NCBI RefSeq assembly: GCF_014805685.1
Contig: NC_060892.1
Span: forward strand, 24,308,560-24,372,559
Source: Silurus meridionalis
Lineage: Eukaryota > Chordata > Actinopteri > Siluriformes > Siluridae
Direction of reading: 5' to 3'
DNA length: 64,000 nt
Shown one piece after another: positions 55,555 to 64,000 of the stretch. The notes beneath the pieces are model-generated. The model was not told the DNA's origin. It saw only the letters and a list, made by a program, of their open reading frames with translations, and did not search any database. The translations under genes and the position numbers were made by a program. Numbering within the stretch: the first letter of the stretch is position 1; each line of letters begins with the position of its first letter.

Positions 55555-58500
55555 TTTGGAGGGGGGACACCAGTTCTTGCACCAGTTCTTCTTTTACAGA
55601 CAAAAAGGTCCCATTTGGACTCATCTGTCCACAGAACGTCCTTCCAGTCCTTCACTGTCTAATTCTTTTCTGACTTTTTTACGCTTTGTTGCGTTGAAAC
55701 ATAAGGAACATCCGTGTGTCCCAAAAACACTGTCTCCACATTTTTTGACGGGCGTTGTAAATCTAATAAAAATCAACATCCCTTGTGTCAAGGATCCACT
55801 GTGAGAACAATGTGCACACTTCCACAGACCTTGCCCTGGACGAACCCCATGTCCTGCTTTTTTTTTTTTCCCCAACTTTCCTACTGGCTTGATTAAGTCT
55901 GGTGTTCTTGGAGTAAACATTTTTTCTGTATTTTTTGTCTCCTTGGGCCTTAGTGAGTGTGCTGACATCATGACCAGGGGGTTACGGCGGTGCATCGTGG
56001 TGTCCACCCTGGCTGAGGCTTCATTCTATGCTGATGGTGGTTATGATGATATCCTCTACGCATATCCACTAACCCCTGAGAAAGTAAAGCGCTGTGCAGA
56101 GTTATCAGAGAGGCTTTCTTTGTTCCACGTGCTGGTGGACAACACTGTGGCGCTGCAGGAGCTAAAGAAGAAACCGCTGAAGCAGGGCAAAGTCTGGCAC
56201 GTGTGGCTGAAGCTGGATTGTGACACGGGTAGAGGTAAGAGATTTTTTCGCAAGATTGTTTCAGACGGATCATTTGTGTTCGTGATGCCTACAAAACTTC
56301 ACAAAAGGAGACAAGGCATGTCCTGAGAGTCACATAGAATACAGATTAACATGGCAGAGGTAGAGCTGTAACTTCCTGCAGACACAACAGGAAAAGATCT
56401 TTTTTTTTTGGTTACAAAATCGGGTTACAAAAATACATGTAAATGGTATAAATTAGTCCCTATAAGTTTATCCCTTATGAGAGAACAAGTAGCAAGGGCA
56501 TGGAAAATCTCCCTGAGGTGGTATGAGGAAGAAACCTTACGAGGAACCAGAATACAAAGGGAATCATCTAGGTGGCTCCAGGATATTCGTTCATTACAGT
56601 TCCATTATTTGTTGTGATTATCATCTGTTTACTGATGGACACTTGAATGTAAAACTGTCCAATTGCAAAGTCATTGTAGAAAGTGGTCTCCAATTGACAA
56701 CTCCATCCAAAGGTAGGACATCACAAGGAATCTCGAGAGCAAAGAAAGGGTCCAGATCAGGTACTTCAGGATCACGTGTAGCTTAGCAGGAACTGAACCT
56801 CGTCTCGAAGCTCCGAGTTCATTCGAAGTGCATTGAGTTGATTTGTAATTATTGTTGTTTATTTTTACCTTCTGTTCTTAGCGGGTGTTCCTCACTCGGA
56901 TCCTGCTGCTCTGCAGCTAGCCAAGGAAATTTCTGGCGCAGAAGGGGTGGAGCTTACAGGAATCTACACCCACTGTGGAAACACCTACAAGTGCGAGGGG
57001 GAGCTGCAAATCAAGGCGGTCGCTCAGGAAACGACAAGTCTGGTGTTGCAGTTTGTGGAGAAGTATGTCCTAACGTGTCCCGTGTTGTGCTTTCTTTCAG
57101 CGAGTTGAATATTGCTTCTGATTGCAGTCCTTATGTCCTGTGTTAAAAGGCTAAAAGCTGTCGGGATCCAGGATGTGAAATCGAGCATTGGCTCCACCCC
57201 TTCGTGCAGTCACCCAGTTTTAGACATGGCTATGCTGAGTGAGGTCCATCCTGGAAATTATGTCTTTTACGGTCAGTGGTCTGCAATTCAGTATTCATTT
57301 GGATGCAGTAACTGAATTTCTTTTTTAATTCCTTGTATGTCTGTCACGCAGATGCACAGCAGTCGCTTCTTGGATCCTGCACACTTGAAGACGTTGCGGT
57401 ACGGGTGCTGACGAGGGTCATAGGTCATTACCCGCATAGGAACCAGCTCTTGGTGGATTGCGGGTGGACCGCACTGAGTCAGGACGGAGCAAACCGTTTG
57501 CCAACAGGCTATGCGATTTTCGAGAACCATCCAGAGCTTAAGTGAGGAGAATTATGAAGGGCATTTTGGGAACTTTGAACGATTTCGAGAACGCTAAAAC
57601 CGATCTCACTTGAATATGATTCATCAAAATCATGGTGTCTGTGAAGATCCTCAATCATCCAGGTGCGGTTACCTGGAAGTCCAGTCATGTCACTTGGACT
57701 TCAGTGTGTTCTTTAAACCAGATAGAAGATGGTGAATACTCCGAATAGATAAATGTATCAATCCAACCAAGTCAAGGTGACATGACTCAACGTCCAGTTA
57801 AGATCTGCTGGTGCCACTTTCAGATCCTTCCACAGCACCATTTAAGGATATTAATCTGTGGTATGTATTCTGTAGATTGGTGTCGATGACTCAGGAACAC
57901 GGCGCTGTGGAACCTGTATCTGGAAATCTGGATTTCAGTCAGTTCCCTCTGGGCTCCATGCTGTCCCTCATACCTTACCATGTGAGTCAACACTGCTTGA
58001 TTGTATTACCGCTGTACCAATACTTTTGGAGGGGTTTATAATCAATAATATTGCTGCTTTAAATCTGTTCAAGGATGCTGAAGCAAAAGGTTTCATAAAG
58101 TCTTTATCAGTTTCAGGGTATTAAACAAATACAAGACGATATATATTCTGAATAAACAAAGTAATATATAAACTATAACTTTGCTCCTATTTGCGGTGTG
58201 AGATTATTAAATACCAGAGCATTCTTCAGTTACAGAAAATTTACCCTCGGATTCACTCGCTCGTTTTTCATCCACGTCTCGCAGCAAAATCGCGACGTCG
58301 AAACGATTCCCATTAGCCAATCAGAAAATAATGCATTTTTCGCAAGACTCGTGCGAATCTCATCGACCAAGAATTGCTGTCAATTTAAAAAATATTTACA
58401 TTTTTCAACCAAAATCATCAAAAGCAAGTGAGAGACGAGAAAACAAGAACGCCATTGCAATTTTTTATCTTCCAAATAAAAAGTCATTCGCAAGATAAAG

Positions 58501-59499
58501 AAATTTTTTAGTGAAATACTGCCCTCTGGTGTACATTGATGTGCACTGAATTCTAGAATTTGTGATTGTGCTCCTTTGTTCTTTTTTATTTTTATTGTTT
58601 TATTATTTTTTTAAAGTGGCCCGAGTGAACTACAGTCAGTCACAGGACCGCAGTCACGTGCAGCCTTCTCGTCTTTGATTCTGAGTTTAAAGGAAGCCAT
58701 GTGTGGTGAAGATGCTCTTCAAGATGCTCTTCTTCCATCATATATTTCTATTTTGATTGATTGAAGATTAAATACTAGTCATGTGGAAAGTTATGTTTAT
58801 TAGTGGTTAATTGATGGTACTGTTTTATCATATTTATATACATACTACACTATTTGGAGGTCAAGTCAACACCCCAGGCCTCCTCGCTTCACCCTGTAGC
58901 AGTTCCTGACTTTGTGGCTGAATGAGCACAAATCTCCACAAGCACACTCCAAAATCTAGTGGAACATCTTCCCAGAAGAATTGAGGTTCTCATAACAGGG
59001 GTATATGTGGATTGGAATGTCCAGTTGTCCACAAACCTTCGTCTATATAGTGCAGTGGGGCACTGCCATCTAGTGGGGAATAAAGGCATGACAGGAATAA
59101 ATCGCAGGATTTTTAGTTCTTCATTAATCTTCATTTATGGGTTTCTGTATTAAAAATAAAGCTCATACACTCACAAACAATTAGTCATTAATGCAAGTAA
59201 ATGAAAATTCAGGTAGCGTACCTAACACAACTACACTTTGGGTTAATGGAGGACAGGTGAGGCTTAAAAAAGTCTGAAAACCACCGATCTCGTGTATTTA
59301 TATGATGGTGCATGTATGAAAACGCAGGGACGTTGAGTTGTTTGTGTTTTTTGAATGGAGAACCCAGCAGGAATCCAAATGCTCAAGACTACATTATTGT
59401 GCTTTACAGGCTTGTGCTACAGCGGCGATGCATCCCGTCTACATCGTCCATTCCAAAGGAAAAGTTGTAGGCAACTGGAAACCAACACGTGGATGGTAA
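54549..59499 (+). CDS. D-serine / D-threo-3-hydroxyaspartate dehydratase-like (PLP fold type III, zinc-dependent)
   Basis: This enzyme family deaminates D-serine (to pyruvate and ammonia) or D-threo-3-hydroxyaspartate. Coding exons are 54549-54700, 55954-56234, 56882-57062, 57150-57271, 57352-57541, 57876-57981 and 59410-59499. They sum to 1122 nt, 373 residues, close to eukaryotic family members. The protein opens with TPAFVVDLD, then RPHMKTHKT, where Lys46 is the expected PLP lysine. [12 protein letters not shown] and YTHCGNTY (alanine-racemase-type barrel) follow, then [10 protein letters not shown] and the C-terminal domain with IPYH-ACATA. His344 and Cys346, split across the last intron, are the expected zinc ligands. 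The chain ends KPTRGW. All phases agree. The exon 3 donor (gtatgt) pairs with a weak acceptor (ttaaaag), the only nearby one that avoids a stop. Fish orthologues have provisional names, so no symbol is given. Confidence 0.93.
54706..54752. repeat. (CA)n microsatellite at the first coding donor of the dehydratase gene
   Basis: The run starts within 6 nt of the splice donor (gtaagacaca) and continues for about 46 bp. Confidence 0.95.
55190..55670 (-). mobile_element. Tc1-like transposase relic with embedded tandem repeats (dehydratase intron 1)
   Basis: The minus strand reads [17 protein letters not shown], the catalytic-Asp block (LWTDES) of Tc1/mariner transposases. A GTGA run (about 55487-55512) and a TG run (55512-55551) interrupt it. 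The adjoining part shares the CAGTCCAGACGGAAT stretch with copies near 42600 and 45090. Confidence 0.7.
55485..55551. repeat. (GTGA)n-(TG)n compound microsatellite
   Basis: About seven GTGA units followed by about 19 TG units, within a Tc1-like relic. Confidence 0.9.
56462..56570 (+). repeat. Dispersed teleost repeat, eroded copy (dehydratase intron)
   Basis: AGCAAGGGCATGGAAAATCT, TATGAGGAAGAAACCTTACG and AGGAACCAGAATACAAAGGG. It explains open frames seen in this intron. Confidence 0.55.
58846..59055 (+). mobile_element. Tc1/mariner-like element, internally deleted, copy 13
   Basis: Both ends are kept (CACTATTTGGAGGTCAAG and CTTCGTCTATATAGTG), but about half the interior is missing. It lies in the last intron of the dehydratase gene. 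Confidence 0.7.
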
Positions 59500-60070
59500 C
59501 CTACAGGAGGAAAAAAAAAAACATTTATGAGGAGTGTTTAGGAATCATTTAGCTTTTAAAACCTCCTCAAAATGAATACCTGGTCTCACTAATGCTCTTC
59601 CAGATCAAAGTCAATTGGCTTTATACTCATTTAAACCACACACAGGAGCAAGGTTTTATATAAATGGCTTTATTAAAGCAATAAATTCTGAATCAGCACA
59701 TTGGCCACCCCCAAAATCTGGAGATGATTCTACTAAATCTGGACAGAGATGTTCAACCAGCACCTTTAGGTATGAATTTCAGGTGTGCAATCTTTTGGTC
59801 ATGTAGTGTATGACTAAATGTAAGTATTATTACGCATTCGAAAATTAATCTCGGGCAACTATGCAAAATCCCGTCCTGTTTTAACACGGACACCTTTTCA
59901 CTTGTCATTCTAACGGTTTCAATCAAGAATGTTTTTAATGAGCTGTGTTTGATTTTTATTGCCTAACTATAGAATCTGAATGCTCTTATGCCACATTTTT
60001 TAATTTACAAATGTGATCAGTATAATTTTCTAATGTAGAATTTGGTGTAAATAAAAAGCCAGAAAATGCA
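59500..60070 (+). other. 3'UTR of the dehydratase gene
   Basis: Two candidate AATAAA signals follow the stop, at 59680-59685 and 60050-60055. The second lies in a typical A/T-rich 3' end context. Which is used cannot be told from the sequence. Confidence 0.45.
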
Positions 60071-60387
60071 TTAGTTGTATTTTTAAGTATGAAGTTATTG
60101 TCTGTGTTGATTATATTATTGGGTATGTAATAAGACAGACTGATTTTAATGGGGTGGGTGTAATATGTGAGTTAGGTAGAAGGTTTCGGTAACTCTGCTG
60201 GCCCATGTAACCTCCAGTAGGATAAAGTGGAGCACAGAGGCCTCCTCATTTAACAGACCAGTTGAGTGTCCACATACTTTTGGCTATATAGTGAATTATA
60301 AGTTAAGATCTGACAGCAATGATTTTAGGTAAGTCTGAGGGTATTTGGTGGTTTATAAAATTGTGATCCTGGTTCTGGCTTTAGCTC

Positions 60388-60792
60388 CATATATACTGCA
60401 TGAGCGAAAGTTTGTGGACACCTGAGCGTAAGACCTGCTTTTTGAAATGTCCCTTTCCACTTTTGAGTCTCCATTTGTTGGTATAATAATCTTCACTCCT
60501 CTGAGAAGATGTTCCACTAGATTTTGGGCTTCTTACTATCCCACAAAGGCGATAGAGAAGTCAAGTAGCGATTTAAGAGGAGTTAAGGAGGTCTGGGGTG
60601 CAGTCAGTGTTCTCAAGATCTTTATAGAGCCGGCTTTGTGCACACGTCATGCTGGAGCAAGTTTGTGTTTCCTGGTGCAAGCGAACGCCATCATGTCCAA
60701 GGACATTCTTTACAATCGTGTGACTTTGTTTTTAGAGAAGAACCACTCGTTACTGGAAGAGTCAGGTGTCCGAATACTTTTGTGCATATCGC
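60388..60792 (-). mobile_element. Tc1/mariner-like element, copy 14
   Basis: Reverse copy with landmarks GTTTGTGGACACCTGAG, GAAGATGTTCCACTAG, GAGTCAGGTGTCCGAATAC. A further short relic (60245-60294) with ATACTTTTGGCTATATAGTG lies just upstream. Confidence 0.75.
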
Positions 60793-61139
60793 ATATACAA
60801 GCGTGCACAAGTGTGTGTGGTGTGAGACACACAGCATCAGCATCTCTATGGACCTGGACCGAGGTGCTGGAGGAGACACGTACAATCAGCTCGATGTTTT
60901 TTTCCAGTTGACCAATAGGGGCGCTGTGCGCGTTAACACCGATCCAGGCTTCATTATAGGGAATCGATTAGTCGATTTTTTCCCGAGCAATACTATGGGA
61001 ATTATTTGCCCTCCCCACCTCCACCTCCACCCCTACCCCGCCCCCCGACGCCTAACTTAAACGCATACCGACCTGCTGGATGCGGATTTGTATTAAACCT
61101 CAGAGGAAATTAGTCGGCGCTTAGGAATCGACTCCTTGG

Positions 61140-61420
61140 TGATCCGGATCTTTCTAGGAGTCGAGCATGACCGGTGAGTTGCAGAGCTGCAGTAGAGGAG
61201 AGACACGACGCGTGTCAACACGACAGCATGGTCACGTCTCGATTGTAATGCGCTCGCGGTGGTGCCCGTGCGCGCTGTGATGCTATGCGTGGATGCGCGT
61301 GGTATTTGCGCGTGGACGCTCCGGAGCTGCGCACTGCAGACTGGGCCGGTGCCCCACAGGGGGCTTCTATCAGCATCCTGTTTCTCTGCGCTTCTCCTGC
61401 AGCATCCCGCCGGTATGTAT
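61140..61420 (+). promoter_or_regulatory. CpG-rich patch, possible promoter/first exon of an unrecognised gene
   Basis: CpG dinucleotides are frequent here (for example gcgcgctgtg, gatgcgcgtgg, ggacgctccgg) in a window where CpG is otherwise scarce. ATGACCG followed by gtgagt at 61167-61178 looks like a start codon with a donor six bases on. A second good donor (gccg|gtatgt) ends the patch at 61412. No protein family could be recognised on either strand, and the orientation is uncertain. Confidence 0.35.
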
Positions 61421-62182
61421 ACAAACACACAACCTGCGATGATCATTTGGAAAAGAAATACATGCAACAAACGACACGCATGTGCGTGCCAAAGGAAACG
61501 TGAATGACGTAAAAAAAAAAAGGCACGTAATCAGTATATATCTTCTAGTACTTTCCATTGTGGGCTTGTGCAATGAAAATCGACCTGTAGCATGAACATC
61601 CTGCTGAGATGCAGGCATGCCAGAATCTCTGTTTTGTCCTTATCCAGAGTGCATTGAGATGTTTATTCACACGTGAGGCTGCAATGCAGAACATGTCAAT
61701 GAGAGACCCAATGAGACTGGCCTGGAAAGAAGACACGATGGCTTGATGGTACTGTGAGAACAGAATGTTCTGTCACACACTGTATGCATCCTGGAGATCT
61801 TTCTATCTAACCAAGTGCACCTATGGTGGTGCAGGTTGCTCACTGAGGGCAACCTACAGGGCAGAGTGCACCCAGGCTGGATAAGTTAACAGGATTGTGT
61901 GATTAGAAGCACCTTGCTGTTCAGTTTAACCCCGTGTGTTCAAGCCTGTCCATTTATTTGTGTTCTACAGTACAATAAAATGCACATGTGTAGGCTTTAC
62001 TTCATGCCCCGGACCTGCATGCTGCTACTTCTGTCATCTCACTTCATTCCAGGGGACCTCATGGATCTCTGTACAATTCACTCCTTCGCCTGTCTCTTCC
62101 CTCTGAGCTCTTTTTTAGCGATGTCTATTTTAGGCTTTGTGCTAAGTCCCCATTTAAGGCACTGTATACACTTAATTATCTG

Positions 62183-62225
<43 letters not shown>
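62183..62225. repeat. (CA)n microsatellite
   Basis: About 21 CA units. The long frame through it (61899-62348) shows no protein family. Confidence 0.95.
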
Positions 62226-62227
<2 letters not shown>

Positions 62228-62582
62228 TAAGCTCCTTACAGAGCTGGAGGGGTTACAGTGCAGGATCTTCAGCCTGTTCCAATCACAAACCTCCGTTTTC
62301 CATTTCAACCTCGATTATTATTTTTTGCCCACCAAAGGACCTCGATAATGTAGAGTGATGAGTGAGAAGTTTAGACTTATGGAAGCAGCTGCAATCTTCC
62401 TGGATGTATTCAATTGAACAGATGCTGGTTGGTGTGATGATGTTAGTAGATCATCACGCTTATACCCTGTAATCCGAACTGCATGATGCAAATCATCACA
62501 CACTTAACAACTTAGAACGCACAATAGTCTGCAGGACACAAGCTCAGATTTACTACCTAAGATTAGATTGGTATTAGTTGCC

Positions 62583-62955
62583 TATTGCTGGGAGCATCTT
62601 CTGGGCAGATGTTCCACTAGATTTTGGAGTGTGCTTGAGGAGATTTGTGCTGGTGTGTTGGTAAAGTCAGGCACTGGTGTAAATGGGAAGTCCTGCGGTG
62701 CAATCAGTTCCCATTCCTCCCGAAGGTTTTACAGGTCAGATCTCTATAGGAGGCCACTCAAGATCTTCCAGTACCAACCCATGTAAACCATATCTGCATG
62801 GAGTTGGATTTGTGCCCAGGAGCATTGTCATGCTGGAACAGATTTTGGTTTCTTAGTTGAATAAAATGTCATGTTAATGTAGTCAGAGAAATCACACACA
62901 GGTTTGTGGCATCTGGAAAAGTCAGGTGTCCTGAAATACTTTTGTCTATTTAATG
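62583..62955 (-). mobile_element. Tc1/mariner-like element, copy 15
   Basis: Reverse copy: GCAGATGTTCCACTAGATT, CACTCAAGATCTTCCAG, AAGTCAGGTGTCCTGAAATA. The left end is degraded. Confidence 0.75.
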
Positions 62956-63241
62956 TACATCATTAAAAACCAACTGTAAAACTCCCTTTATTCAAAAGCA
63001 TGTTGATATCAAAATCATACAGTAATCCCCCGCTGCAGTTCGAATCTCGCGCCCCCACACGGTTTATCGCGGAATTGCATTTGACACATAACTAATTTGT
63101 TTGGCTGATTTCCCCACTCTCAGCACAATAGACCAAAACACTTATAGGGAATTGTTTTTATGGAGTTTAATGTTGAAATAATGAAATCTATTAGTAAAAA
63201 ATATCATTATAAATCATAAAGTGGAGTAAAATGTTAATACA

Positions 63242-63570
63242 GTCTTCTTCTTCTTTCGGCTGCTCCCAGTAGGGGGCGCCACAGCAGATCATCCGTCTCC
63301 ATAGTCATTTGTTCTCTACATCTGCCTCTTTTAACCCAACTTCCTGCATATGTCTTCCTTCACCACAAGACCACTTTGGTCTTCCTCTTTTCCTCCTTCC
63401 TGGTGTCTCTATCCTCAGCATTCTTCTACTGATATACCCCATGTCCCTCCTCTACACATGTCCAAACCATCTTAATCTCACCTCCCTCACCTTGTCTTCA
63501 AAACGTTCTACATGCGCTGTCCCTTTAATAAACTTATTTCTAATCCTGTCCATCCTCGTCACTCCCAATG
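63242..63570 (-). mobile_element. RTE-type LINE 3' end, reverse orientation
   Basis: CTTCTTCTTCTTTCGGCTGC and TAGGGGGCGCCACAGCAGAT mark the same 3' end as at 40225-40512, reversed. Minus-strand pieces read WFGHV-like and DMGYISRRML. It is an independent 5'-truncated copy. Confidence 0.75.
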
Positions 63571-64000
63571 AAAACCTAAGATGTTAATACAGTACAGTAC
63601 TGTATACATCAAATAGCATTTTTCGGGGTGGCGTCCGTTTATGGCGCATCAGTGTGAGTACGCAAAATATAACACGCTACTTTTGGACTTCGGATAGTTG
63701 TAGTTGGTCAGTTTGCAGCTGTGATACTGTCACATGTAGACACGAGCTGCTTTTAGGATCAACACCTGCTCCTTAATGGTGCAATCCAGTAATTCAGCAA
63801 ACTGCAACCAGTCTCCATGCAAAGGTTTACGTTGAACTATAACTACCCTATTGAGCAAAAATCCAGTAATATCTGAATATAAAGAGTAATAAATAGATAT
63901 AGTGGTCTGGAAATAACCAAATCAGCCAATTGATCCAAAGCTTCACCCAAACAGATTAGCATTTAAATCAATTTTGCGGACGGTGAAACCAGTTCTTTGG

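Noticed and set aside
57101..57127. Alternative acceptors for dehydratase exon 4
   Set aside because: Joining at 57101 or 57128 leads to a stop before [10 protein letters not shown]. Only 57150 restores the conserved sequence.
61899..62348. 149-codon frame on the + strand
   Set aside because: It runs through a CA microsatellite, has no domain or splice logic and no similar protein I know. A chance frame is more likely.
1..64000. CRISPR arrays, operons, bacterial-type signals or viral genes
   Set aside because: The sequence is spliced vertebrate DNA. No direct-repeat/spacer array or intact viral gene was seen.

Overview
The window is vertebrate genomic DNA, almost certainly from a teleost fish and probably an otophysan (catfish-like). 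It has short GT-AG-bounded exons spread over AT-rich introns, many teleost-type transposon fragments and long dinucleotide runs. All three genes recognised with confidence lie on the + strand. The species call is an inference from gene content and repeat style.

Region 1 (about 1-21400) is the 3' three-quarters of col6a1, the collagen VI alpha-1 chain. I resolved 29 exons, from the junction just before the triple helix to the stop codon at 20749-20751 (773 codons present). The signal peptide and N1 domain lie upstream of the window. The 336-residue Gly-X-Y helix is spread over 20 small exons and is followed by von Willebrand A domains C1 and C2.

Region 2 (about 21400-40700) is intergenic or 5' intronic DNA. 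It is dense in dead transposons: Tc1/mariner-like MITEs, nested LINE fragments, RTE 3' ends, a hAT fragment and tRNA-derived SINEs. A possible untranslated first exon of col6a2 lies near 35455-35559.

Region 3 (40702-52660) is the complete col6a2 gene, the collagen VI alpha-2 chain. It has 27 coding exons and encodes 1016 residues: signal peptide, N1, 335-residue helix, C1, C2. A second, alternative 3'-terminal exon at 48434-48729 replaces C2 with a short C-terminus and gives a 912-residue form. The alpha-1 and alpha-2 chains assemble with an alpha-3-type chain into collagen VI microfibrils, and the head-to-tail col6a1-col6a2 order is the one seen in human.

Region 4 (about 54340-60060) is a complete seven-coding-exon gene for a zinc- and PLP-dependent D-serine / D-threo-3-hydroxyaspartate dehydratase (373 residues). 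It has an NRF1-type promoter motif, and its ATG abuts a likely splice acceptor.

Region 5 (60060-64000) holds repeats and a CpG-rich patch (61140-61420) that may be the first exon and promoter of a further gene.

I saw no new multi-gene system. The most useful observations are the alternative col6a2 terminal exon, two GC-AG introns in col6a2, a 9-base exon in col6a1, non-human cysteines in both helices, and the structure of the repeats.
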